From NCBI GenBank assembly GCA_021818565.1, contig JAKATV010000468.1:1-12427 (forward strand): a stretch of DNA of 12,427 bases. The letters run 5' to 3'. Below the pieces are notes generated by a model. That model did not search any database. It saw nothing but the letters and a program-made list of their open reading frames with translations, and was not told the origin of the DNA. The stretch comes from Planctomycetota bacterium. GTDB taxonomy: Bacteria; Planctomycetota; Phycisphaerae; WQYP01. The position numbers and the translations under genes are program-made. Numbering within the stretch: the stretch's first letter is position 1; each line of letters begins with the position of its first letter. Positions 1 through 6,097 of this stretch are shown here, piece after piece.

Positions 1-425
1 TACTCAAAGCTCAGCATGATCCACCGGTCGCGCGGGGCGAATTCATCCAAGATTCGCCGCAGCATCTTCGGGTCGATCGCCTCTTTAAGCTCCAAAACCG
101 CGATCGCGTCATCACTGACAGCCTGCAACGCTTCGGTTAAAAGCGGAATGCGTGTGCCGGCAAAACGCGGGTGTTTCCAAGACCCGGCATCGAATCTCAG
201 TAAATCGAGTCTCGTGAGATCAGCCACTGCCCCGGTACCGTTGGTGGTCCTATCCACCGTCGGATCATGCAGAATAACGGGAATGCCGTCTTTACAAAGA
301 CGCACATCCATCTCCACAGCTCGAGCGCCGAGTCGAATTGCCTCGTCGAAAGCGGCCACGGTGTTTTCTGGGGCTTCAGCGGATGCTCCCCGATGGGCAA
401 TAGCCATCACGGCAGCGTTAGCCAT
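1..425 (-). CDS. Glycerophosphodiester phosphodiesterase family protein, N-terminal part (runs off window)
   Basis: This minus-strand reading frame is open from ATG at 425 to the window edge (141 codons). It translates to a GDPD-family TIM-barrel enzyme, which hydrolyses glycerophosphodiesters to glycerol-3-phosphate and an alcohol. Visible family motifs are AHRGASAEAPENT at residues 10-22 (first catalytic His11), E38-M-D40 (metal ligands), LHDPTVDRTTNGTG from residue 52 (second catalytic His53) and LELK at 111-114 (third acidic ligand E112). Family members are usually about 230-260 residues, so roughly the C-terminal 40 percent lies outside. No signal peptide is seen, so the fragment looks cytoplasmic. 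No Shine-Dalgarno sits at normal spacing. A sigma70-like promoter ends 6 bases before the ATG, suggesting a leaderless message; a second Met at 407 is an alternative start. Family assignment is firm; the exact substrate is unknown. Confidence 0.93.
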   Translation of the reverse strand, partial: MANAAVMAIAHRGASAEAPENTVAAFDEAIRLGARAVEMDVRLCKDGIPVILHDPTVDRTTNGTGAVADLTRLDLLRFDAGSWKHPRFAGTRIPLLTEALQAVSDDAIAVLELKEAIDPKMLRRILDEFAPRDRWIMLSFE

Positions 426-431
426 TGTTGA

Positions 432-459
432 AGTATAACAACTCCGGGCCAACGTTCAA
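432..459 (-). promoter_or_regulatory. Sigma70-type promoter for the phosphodiesterase gene, probably giving a leaderless mRNA
   Basis: On the minus strand, TTGAAC (459-454) is separated by 16 bases from TATACT (437-432), giving 4/6 and 5/6 matches to the consensus. The -10 box ends only 6 bases before the ATG at 425, so the expected transcription start coincides with the A of the start codon or nearly so. Confidence 0.5.
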
Positions 460-562
460 AGCGACCAGAAATTTTTTCAACTTTTTTAAGTCCGGCTCCA
501 TTAACCAATGGTCTGCTTACGGCTCTATAAGTGTCATCGTATGGAAAAATTGTAGCGTTCGC

Positions 563-590
563 CACCGTGACTTCAACACCGTGACTTCAA
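563..590. repeat. Perfect 14-bp tandem duplication over the stop codon of the membrane-protein gene
   Basis: The unit CACCGTGACTTCAA occurs twice head to tail (563-576 and 577-590) without mismatch. The second copy contains the TGA stop (587-589, minus strand) of the membrane-protein gene, and the first copy lies just beyond it. It looks like a recent slippage or duplication event that leaves the protein end unchanged. Confidence 0.9.
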
Positions 591-1003
591 TCATCCGCCA
601 AAGCTCGCCAGATGGATGCAATGAGGCTGAAAATTGTGGCCATGGTTAGCAGCATCCATTGGCCAAAGGTCATTTTCCATCCCAGGGCCGCCGTCATGAT
701 CCATTGCATGACGCCCTGTGTTCCCCAAATAGGAACCCAACAAGACAGCACCAATAAGACCCACAGTACGATCCCCGTGAAACCCGCTTCTGACACCGCG
801 TTATCCGCAATTTCCCAACCTGCCACCGCACCGGCGACCGCACCGATAACCGGTTCTACCAGCATCCAGGACCCTTCGGAAAACAGTTGGGATAAAAAAT
901 ATACAATAATCCATCCCAGAACAATCCAAAGCATCTTCTTGCCAAGGAATCGCAACAAACGCCCGACGTCATTAAACATGGACAGCACATTTTGGGTTGT
1001 CAT
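587..1003 (-). CDS. Small multi-pass membrane protein, unknown function
   Basis: This is a 138-residue hydrophobic protein. The ATG at 1003 is chosen because AAGGAGT (minus strand, near 1017-1011) lies 7 bases upstream; the longer open frame back to 1108 adds 35 residues that look non-coding. Hydrophobic segments lie at about residues 24-41, 46-63, 77-94 and 113-132, consistent with three or four membrane passes. The second is Ala/Gly/Val-rich (VIGAVAGAVAG), a tight-packing style of helix. The protein is rich in Trp and ends with a short acidic tail (ALADD). I recognise no family or catalytic motif. It lies between a lipoprotein gene (113-base gap) and the phosphodiesterase gene (161-base gap) on the same strand, but the phosphodiesterase seems to have its own promoter, so a shared function is not shown. 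Confidence 0.75.
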   Translation of the reverse strand: MTTQNVLSMFNDVGRLLRFLGKKMLWIVLGWIIVYFLSQLFSEGSWMLVEPVIGAVAGAVAGWEIADNAVSEAGFTGIVLWVLLVLSCWVPIWGTQGVMQWIMTAALGWKMTFGQWMLLTMATIFSLIASIWRALADD

Positions 1004-1115
1004 GTGAAACACTCCTTGCCTGTCTGCGGTTCTCAACACCACCTTTTCTTCCCAAAAATCCCGACGCAGAATGCTATGCCTCCATATGCGCTGTTGTCCA
1101 CCGGGCACCGTGAAT

Positions 1116-1838
1116 TCAGAATTTGGCGAATAAGCGATGAAGGATTTTCTTTTCCAATGCCGGATCGTGGCCCACCCGCATCCAATACGGGCCTCCGGCT
1201 GAAGGCGGTGCCTGATGGGAATTCAGGGGCAGCGGATTATTACCGAACGCCGAGGCTCCAAAAAAGGCAACATTTCCCACCGACCCCTGTGGGTTTTCCT
1301 GGCGCTCTACCAGCGCCTCAACGGTTATGGAAAACGTGTGCGGCTTGGCGGATCGGCGGATAACAATGCGTAGGGTTCGGCGAAAGGTGTTAATTGTGCC
1401 TTCCATAAGTTCCGGAAAAGTTGTTGCGTCGGGCCGCCACCATTGCAGAATTTCCGGGCCGGTTCTGTAGCGGGTGGTAATAACGCCCAAACGGTAGCTG
1501 GCCCATTGAATGGTATAGCCCATGCGGATCAGAACGTGTAGCGTTTGTCGCCAGATATTTTTGTAACGGGCGATAGCAATTTTTCGGGTTGTGCCATTGC
1601 GGGCATTGATAAACCAATTCCCGTTATCGGCCACGGCGGACTGGGATCGATTGTGACGCCCAGCCCGCGCTGGCGAGGTGTGGGGTTTAGATGCTCGATC
1701 TGCGGTTTGCAAAGGACGGCTTAGCGCCCATGGCGGGCCTAAGGCCGAAGGCTTTAACGGCACAATTGAGGAATGGCATCCGGCCAGAGTTGCCGCGAGA
1801 ACGGTAAGCATCAGTAATTGCGGACAATATAATTTCAT
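1116..1838 (-). CDS. Predicted lipoprotein, planctomycete-type conserved hypothetical
   Basis: This 240-residue protein has a textbook lipoprotein signal: a short N-terminus, a hydrophobic stretch LLMLTVLAATLAGC and a lipobox LAGC with Cys21. No Asp follows the Cys at +2, so outer-membrane sorting would be expected under the proteobacterial rule, which may not apply here. Residues about 25-90 are low in complexity and probably disordered. A folded domain follows, with YKNIWRQTLHVLIRMGY, the GVITT motif, a WWRPDATT segment and NTFRRTLRIVIRR, then ITVEALVERQE. From memory, lipoproteins with a 'VW..L.VL...GY.I...GVITT' pattern are common in planctomycetes; I know no function for them. It is divergent from the pilM-type operon, so shared control of the intergenic region is possible. 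There is no Shine-Dalgarno; an extended -10 box close to the ATG suggests a leaderless or very short leader. Confidence 0.8.
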   Translation of the reverse strand: MKLYCPQLLMLTVLAATLAGCHSSIVPLKPSALGPPWALSRPLQTADRASKPHTSPARAGRHNRSQSAVADNGNWFINARNGTTRKIAIARYKNIWRQTLHVLIRMGYTIQWASYRLGVITTRYRTGPEILQWWRPDATTFPELMEGTINTFRRTLRIVIRRSAKPHTFSITVEALVERQENPQGSVGNVAFFGASAFGNNPLPLNSHQAPPSAGGPYWMRVGHDPALEKKILHRLFAKF

Positions 1839-1846
1839 AGTTTTTT

Positions 1847-1855
1847 ATTGTAGCA
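1847..1855 (-). promoter_or_regulatory. Extended -10 promoter element of the lipoprotein gene
   Basis: On the minus strand TGCTACAAT (1855-1847) is a TGn-extended -10 box (TACAAT, 5/6). It ends 8 bases before the ATG at 1838, which gives a predicted leader of only one or two bases. The -35 region is weak (TTATCT at 16-base spacing, 3/6), as is usual for extended -10 promoters. Confidence 0.4.
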
Positions 1856-1992
1856 GAATTTTCAGCAAAGATAAGTAAAATTGTGACTCTTATAGGCTGG
1901 CATGGCATGATCTAAAGGGGTTTGGGAGCAATATCATCGCCGTAAATTCCGCAAGAAGGCGGGCGGAAAAGAAAAAAATTGATTCTTTTTGC

Positions 1993-2021
1993 TTGACGAA
2001 TCATGTGATCTGGGTTTTATT
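1993..2021 (+). promoter_or_regulatory. Candidate sigma70 promoter of the pilM-type operon
   Basis: TTGACG (1993-1998, 5/6) is separated by 17 bases from TTTATT (2016-2021, 4/6). It is preceded by an A/T-rich tract that could serve as an UP element. If used, it would give a 5' leader of about 225 bases before the pilM start. Confidence 0.5.
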
Positions 2022-2183
2022 AAGGACACTGATGCGAGCCTGCGCGGTGCCTATGACCGAAGTCCTGGCGAAGTAGCGGGTTAAATTTTTTGTTCGGGGG
2101 TGGCGATCCCTGATTCTCAACCGGGCGACGAGGCGGAGTAGACTTTCGTTGAGCTGGTGCTCGGCGTAAGATATTCCAAAAGG

Positions 2184-2213
2184 GTGTGTCGGATCTAGTC
2201 GGATCCAACACGC
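2184..2213 (+). promoter_or_regulatory. Leader hairpin upstream of pilM
   Basis: GTGTGTCGGATC (2184-2195) pairs with GATCCAACACGC (2202-2213) around the 6-base loop TAGTCG. This makes a 12-pair stem with one G-U pair and one C-A mismatch. The same stretch also reads as an imperfect 10-bp tandem repeat (GTCGGATCTA, GTCGGATCCA at 2188-2207). No U-run follows, so it is not an intrinsic terminator. It ends 39 bases before the start codon and could affect mRNA stability or protein binding. Confidence 0.5.
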
Positions 2214-2242
2214 GACGCCCGGGGGTTGCATCGGAGCTTGCC

Positions 2243-2247
2243 GGAGG
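2243..2247 (+). promoter_or_regulatory. Ribosome binding site fixing the pilM start at 2253
   Basis: GGAGG lies 5 bases before ATG 2253. The in-frame upstream ATG at 2226 has no such site and would place this GGAGG inside the coding region. Confidence 0.8.
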
Positions 2248-2252
2248 TCTTC

Positions 2253-4418
2253 ATGGCCAGTTCACAGTCAGCATGGGGTATCGATGTCGGAACGACGGCG
2301 GTTAAAGCTATTAAGCTCCGCCGCGATGGCGACAAGGTATTTCTTGAGGCCATGGAAGTTATTGAGCATGGGCATTTTCTAAGCGAGCCGGATGTGGATC
2401 GGCGGGAGATCGTCCGCGAGAGCCTGGCGCGATTTCTTGAACGGTATTCATTGCATGGTGAACAGGTTTATATTGGCGCGCCGGGCGCGACGAGTTTTTC
2501 ACGATTCGTGAAGTTGCCGCCGGTGGAACCGCGTAAAATTCCGGAAATTGTGCGGTTTGAAGCGATTCAGCAGATTCCCTTCCCGTTAGATCAGGTTAAT
2601 TGGGATTATCATAGCTTCCGAAATCCGGACAGTCCGGATGTTGAAATCGGAATATTCGCCATAAAAACGGATCTGGTGGGGGCGATACTCGCCGATTTTC
2701 AGTCCCTGGGTATTACCGTTCATGGTCTGCAATTAGCGCCACTGGCGGTTTACAACGCCGTAGTGCATGAAGGCAAAGGATTGGATAAGGGGACAATCTT
2801 CCTGGACATCGGAGCTGACCATACAGATATGATTGTGGTGGATCAGGGAAGATTATGGCTGCGAAACATTAATCTGGGCGGTAACAGTTTTACTGAATCC
2901 TTGGCGAAAAGTTTCCGCTTCGCGTTCAAAAAGGCGGAATCACTTAAAAAGACGGCCGCCACCAGTAAATATGCCCGGCAGATTTTTCAAGCGATGCGGC
3001 CGACCTTCGCGGATGTTGTCGCGGAAATTCAGCGGTCCATCGGATATTACAACAGCTCCCATCGCGAAAGCCGCGTGGAGCAAATTATCGGCATGGGCAA
3101 TCCCTTCCGCCTTTCTAACTTACAGAAATATCTTCAGCAGTATCTGGGCATGGAAGTGGCCCGGCTTGACGGCTTTACCAAAATTGAAGTTGAAGACGCC
3201 AAGATGGCTGCGGGCCTTAGTGATCAGGCACTGGGTATGACTGCGGCGTATGGGCTGGCGCTGCAAGGCGTCGGTCTGGCGACGATCAACACCAATCTCC
3301 TGCCCGTGGAAATTGCCCGGCAGATGATCTGGCGGAAGAAATATCCATGGTTTGCGGCAACTGCGGCCTTGTTTGTTCTGGGAGCTGCGGCTTCGGCAGC
3401 GCGCTATTCGATGGATGCTTCGGCGTTTGACGCCAGCGTTAACACGCCGGAAGTGCAGCAGGCCAAGACGCAAATTCTTTCTGAATCGTCTCTGCGCACT
3501 CACTATACCTCTATCAGCAATACGTACCAGGCCAACGTGGCCAAAATTAATTACTATCTGGACTTAGGTAAGAAGCGGGAAATTTGGCCGCAAATTATTC
3601 AAACATTGTATCAATCATTACCGCAGGCAATGACCAAAAAGCCCGCCAGCATAAAAAATCCGAATTCCTGGAAAATTGTGCTGCAATCCGTAAATTCCAC
3701 CTATGAAACAGTGTTATCGAATCAACTTGCATCGGGAAATAATAACCAGCCTGTCGCGCTGACTCCAACGCCGACACCAACTGGCACGGCCGCCGGAGCC
3801 GCCGCCGCAGCGCCATCGGGTGGTGGATTCCAATTGGTAATCAGCGGTTATACGCCATACAGTGACTGGGGAAGAATTTTGCAGGAATTTCAAGATCGGC
3901 TGCAAAAGCTGGGCGGTCCGGGGGCGAAAAAGCCATTTACCATCAAGATTGTCAAAGGGTCTCTGGCCACATCCCGGATCGGAGATTTGCTGGGCGGTGG
4001 AGGGGGCGGAGCTAATTCAGGCGGCTTGGGATTTATTCCGTGGGGGTCGGTACTGGGGCCGTTCTCTGGAGTTTTTCTTCCCTCTTATTTGCCGAAAGTT
4101 ACGACCACCGCGCCGGCAAACGGCCAGAACCAGAATACGATCCCACAAAACAATATCCCGGCCTTTCCGGGTGGAATGCCGCAGGGCGGCTTCGGTCCGC
4201 CAGGGGGATTTGGTCCTCCGGGCGGTTTCGGGCCGCCGGGTGGCTTTGGCCCGCCGGGTGGTTTTGCTCCCGGCGGAATGCCTCCTGGCGGTGGTGCCGG
4301 CTTTAGCTTTAACAGCCAAAGCACCGGCGGTATTCCGGGGGCCATTGACCCCAATACCAAGGCTTCTCTGAGCGATGCCACAGCGTTTCAGATGATAGTC
4401 AACGTGTACATACACTGA
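2253..4418 (+). CDS. pilM: PilM-PilN fusion: actin-like pilus/secretion platform protein with membrane arm and GGFGPP tract
   Basis: This 721-residue protein starts at ATG 2253 (GGAGG 5 bases upstream). Residues about 7-340 are a PilM actin-like ATPase fold: GIDVGTT at 9-15 (phosphate 1), DIGADHTD from 185 (phosphate 2), and the INLGGNSFTESLA segment shortly after. PilM normally sits in the cytoplasm and binds the N-terminus of PilN. Here residues 348-351 (NLLP) followed by a basic stretch and a membrane helix at about 365-383 look like the start of PilN, so both partners are one chain. The periplasmic part has a PilN/PilO-like alpha/beta segment (FQLVISGYTPYSDWGRILQEF), a Gly-rich loop (LLGGGGGGANSGG), a collagen-like tract at residues 645-671, and a final strand FQMIVNVYIH. 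Typical PilM is about 350 residues, so this is about twice the usual length. The next gene follows after 136 bases that contain two hairpins. Confidence 0.92.
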   Translation: MASSQSAWGIDVGTTAVKAIKLRRDGDKVFLEAMEVIEHGHFLSEPDVDRREIVRESLARFLERYSLHGEQVYIGAPGATSFSRFVKLPPVEPRKIPEIVRFEAIQQIPFPLDQVNWDYHSFRNPDSPDVEIGIFAIKTDLVGAILADFQSLGITVHGLQLAPLAVYNAVVHEGKGLDKGTIFLDIGADHTDMIVVDQGRLWLRNINLGGNSFTESLAKSFRFAFKKAESLKKTAATSKYARQIFQAMRPTFADVVAEIQRSIGYYNSSHRESRVEQIIGMGNPFRLSNLQKYLQQYLGMEVARLDGFTKIEVEDAKMAAGLSDQALGMTAAYGLALQGVGLATINTNLLPVEIARQMIWRKKYPWFAATAALFVLGAAASAARYSMDASAFDASVNTPEVQQAKTQILSESSLRTHYTSISNTYQANVAKINYYLDLGKKREIWPQIIQTLYQSLPQAMTKKPASIKNPNSWKIVLQSVNSTYETVLSNQLASGNNNQPVALTPTPTPTGTAAGAAAAAPSGGGFQLVISGYTPYSDWGRILQEFQDRLQKLGGPGAKKPFTIKIVKGSLATSRIGDLLGGGGGGANSGGLGFIPWGSVLGPFSGVFLPSYLPKVTTTAPANGQNQNTIPQNNIPAFPGGMPQGGFGPPGGFGPPGGFGPPGGFGPPGGFAPGGMPPGGGAGFSFNSQSTGGIPGAIDPNTKASLSDATAFQMIVNVYIH
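4185..4265 (+). repeat. Collagen-like (GGF-GPP)4-GGF coding tract in pilM
   Basis: Four 18-base units encode GGFGPP, followed by GGF: 27 residues (645-671) with Gly at every third position. The four units are identical as protein and all different as DNA. The tract is flanked by a PG-rich run (GGMPQ before; APGGMPPGGG after) that leaves the triplet register. It lies in the periplasmic part, just before the last strand of the protein. Confidence 0.95.
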
Positions 4419-4430
4419 ATGTTGTATGTA
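4407..4430 (+). promoter_or_regulatory. Hairpin straddling the pilM stop codon
   Basis: TACATACA (4407-4414) and TGTATGTA (4423-4430) form a perfect 8-bp inverted repeat with an 8-base loop that contains the TGA stop (4416-4418). There is no U-tract after it. It could be a processing or stability element. Confidence 0.45.
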
Positions 4431-4444
4431 TATAAGTGCGCGTG

Positions 4445-4469
4445 CCGCTCCGTTGGAGAGCGGGTTTTT
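4445..4469 (+). terminator. Weak intrinsic terminator or attenuator between pilM and the PilO-like gene
   Basis: CCGCTC (4445-4450) pairs with GAGCGG (4458-4463) around a 7-base loop. One G and then five T residues follow (4465-4469). The stem is short (6 pairs, GC-rich) and the T-run modest, so partial termination within the operon is more likely than a full stop. The downstream gene would then be expressed less than pilM. Confidence 0.5.
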
Positions 4470-4554
4470 GCAGGTGGCTTGCTGATGTATGCCGATAACG
4501 CGAGCTGGATGAAAACCAAACTATTGGGATTTATTCAACTGGCTGGAGGTTTGG

Positions 4555-6060
4555 ATGAAATTTATTAAGGCCAATCTGATACCGATTATATGCGGCATTG
4601 TGATTCTGGCGTCCGTGGTGGTGCTTTTCTACCCGTTGAGTTCCATGGGGGCAAAGCTGCGCAGTAGAATGACATCTGAATTATCACAGGCGCAGGTCGC
4701 ACAAAGTTTGCGGACGACGTCGATCCATATTCCCGGTCATAAGCGCTATAATGCCCCGGTAACACCCCCAATTATTGCGGCCCGGCTAAAAGTTCAGACG
4801 TATATCGAGTCACAATCCAAGTCCGTTAAACAGGAATATATTACACTTAACGCTTGGGGACGCGTGGAATTTACGGCTCAGGGGCAGATCGCCAAAGATC
4901 CGCGGCATCATGAAATTCCCCTGCTGGCAGGCATGCCGATGGCGGGGATGCTGCCGAATCCTCCCCACTTTTTAACGACCCGACGGGCCTTCCGAAGGGA
5001 ATATCGGCGGCTGTTTGCGAACAATAAGCATAACAAGTTTTGCTTTCTGACCCGCTTGGACGCCGGCCGACCGCCTAGCACGGAACGTATAAGCGATCTG
5101 GTAAACGCCCGTTTGAAACGCATGCAGGAAGCGATGCCCCAAGGCTTTCAGAGCAGCGGCACAGCCAGCACATCCGAGCAGAAAAAAATTGAGAATGCAA
5201 TTATTCGCCGCCAAGTGTTTCTAGCGGCCGCAAAATGCAAGGTTTATGCTCGTCGAGATAGCTTTCAGGAACGCAATTTCGTGCTAAGCCGCCATCTCCC
5301 GACTTCGTCGCAAATTTATGAAGCATTTGTTGATTCCTGGATCCAAAATGATATTGTCAATGCGATTGCTGCCATGAATCAGAGCAGTCCGAATGTCAGT
5401 TTATCGCCGGTGAAGCGCCTGATCCGTATCACCATCGGCACCGACGCGCCGGCAGCGTTGACAGGGGGACAGACGGCGCAATCGCAGCAATCGGGTAATG
5501 GGGCGATATTGGTCCCGGACGGTGGGCTATTCTTAGGAGCGCTTCCTGCGCAATCGACCGGCGCTCCGGGCGGATTTACCGGCGGCCAGATGCCCGGAAT
5601 GCCCCCCGGTGGTTTTGGTCCTCCGGGCGGTTTTGGTCCTCCCGGCGGTTTTGGGCCGCCAGGGGGCTTTGGCCCCCCCGGCGGACTTCCAGGTACACCG
5701 GCGGGCGCTAGCGCGACCTCCGGCGCGACAACGGGGGCAATATTGACCAATCATTTCAGCAATGCCAAGCATCAGATCACCCTCGTGGCGCTAAGCGTGG
5801 TTGTTCAGGCCAATAAAATCAACCAATTTATCAATCAAATTTATCGCGAGAATAACGGTTATACGGTCTTGCAGATGAACATGACGTCGGTTGATCCGAT
5901 TCGTGCCATTACCGATGGCTACGTCTACGGAAAGGTTCCCGCAGTTCGGTTGGACATTTTGATGGAAGCGTTATTCTGCACGCCGTGGAATGAACCGTTG
6001 ATGCCACCGGCGTATCGCGCTCGGCTAAGCCTGCTGAAGACGACGGCCGCACAACCTTGA
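4555..6060 (+). CDS. Bitopic PilO-like (Amuc_1100-like) periplasmic protein with GGFGPP tract
   Basis: This 501-residue protein starts at ATG 4555 (GGAGG 5 bases upstream). Residues about 8-28 are one N-terminal membrane helix with a few cytoplasmic residues; the rest should be periplasmic. The middle is mainly helical (residues about 120-300). A low-complexity loop follows, with VPDGG at 320-324 and the collagen-like tract at 352-378. The C-terminal part (about 405-450) reads HQITLVALSVVVQANKIN then a helix and NNGYTVLQMNMTSVDP, a beta-alpha-beta pattern typical of PilO/GspM ferredoxin-like domains. The end carries YGKVPAVRLDILMEALF and EPLMP, which I recall from planctomycete homologues. 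Position after a PilM gene and before a secretin supports a PilO-like inner-membrane role. Similarity to Akkermansia Amuc_1100 is inferred from order and architecture, not searched. The stop is 37 bases before the next gene. Confidence 0.88.
   Translation: MKFIKANLIPIICGIVILASVVVLFYPLSSMGAKLRSRMTSELSQAQVAQSLRTTSIHIPGHKRYNAPVTPPIIAARLKVQTYIESQSKSVKQEYITLNAWGRVEFTAQGQIAKDPRHHEIPLLAGMPMAGMLPNPPHFLTTRRAFRREYRRLFANNKHNKFCFLTRLDAGRPPSTERISDLVNARLKRMQEAMPQGFQSSGTASTSEQKKIENAIIRRQVFLAAAKCKVYARRDSFQERNFVLSRHLPTSSQIYEAFVDSWIQNDIVNAIAAMNQSSPNVSLSPVKRLIRITIGTDAPAALTGGQTAQSQQSGNGAILVPDGGLFLGALPAQSTGAPGGFTGGQMPGMPPGGFGPPGGFGPPGGFGPPGGFGPPGGLPGTPAGASATSGATTGAILTNHFSNAKHQITLVALSVVVQANKINQFINQIYRENNGYTVLQMNMTSVDPIRAITDGYVYGKVPAVRLDILMEALFCTPWNEPLMPPAYRARLSLLKTTAAQP
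5608..5688 (+). repeat. Collagen-like (GGF-GPP)4-GGL coding tract in the PilO-like gene
   Basis: Four 18-base units encode GGFGPP, then GGL: 27 residues (352-378) in Gly-X-Y register. All four units differ in codon choice. The tract lies in a loop ahead of the C-terminal ferredoxin-like domain and is preceded by a Gly/Pro/Met-rich run (GFTGGQMPGMPP). Confidence 0.95.
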
Positions 6061-6086
6061 GTTTCCATAAGTTGAGAATGGATTTT

Positions 6087-6093
6087 GGTGATC
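6087..6093 (+). promoter_or_regulatory. Shifted Shine-Dalgarno (GGTGATC) of the third operon gene
   Basis: There is no GGAGG before ATG 6098. Instead GGTGATC (6087-6093) matches the downstream half of the extended anti-16S sequence AGGAGGTGATC. When aligned this way, the effective spacing to the ATG is the usual 8 bases. Confidence 0.45.
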
Positions 6094-6097
6094 GACC

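Larger units (their letters stand above)
1839..2252. other. Divergent intergenic region between lipoprotein gene and pilM-type operon
   Basis: These 414 bases hold no convincing gene. They contain the extended -10 box of the left gene (1847-1855), an A/T-rich stretch at about 1967-1990 with arms AAAAGAA/TTCTTTT that could act as an UP element or bend, a sigma70-like promoter at 1993-2021, and a long candidate leader (about 2028-2252) with a hairpin at 2184-2213. Open frames on either strand here are short and lack good ribosome sites. Confidence 0.7.

Noticed and set aside
1004..1108. Upstream extension of the small membrane protein to a start at 1108
   Set aside because: The added 35 residues are not protein-like, and the strong AAGGAGT site points to ATG 1003.
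992..1363. Plus-strand open frames opposite the lipoprotein and membrane-protein genes (also 16-438 and 612-1007)
   Set aside because: They lack ribosome sites, have unnatural composition, and overlap minus-strand genes with recognisable lipobox, membrane helices or GDPD motifs.
2032..2076. 14-codon frame with AAGGA 5 bases upstream as a pilM leader peptide
   Set aside because: The predicted transcription start (about 2028) would exclude its ribosome site, and the short peptide shows no attenuation-type codon run.
4185..4265. 18-base repeats considered as a CRISPR or intergenic repeat array
   Set aside because: The units are in-frame, contiguous without spacers, and vary only at synonymous positions inside a gene.
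4085..4381. Antisense open frame rich in GGPKPP repeats opposite the pilM tract (and a similar one at 5379-5750)
   Set aside because: It is the reverse-strand reading of the GGFGPP codons; it has no ribosome site or promoter, and the sense genes are clear.
5512..5541. VPDGGLFLG in the PilO-like protein resembles the secretin VPDGG motif
   Set aside because: It lies in a low-complexity loop with no surrounding secretin signature, so it is most likely coincidence.
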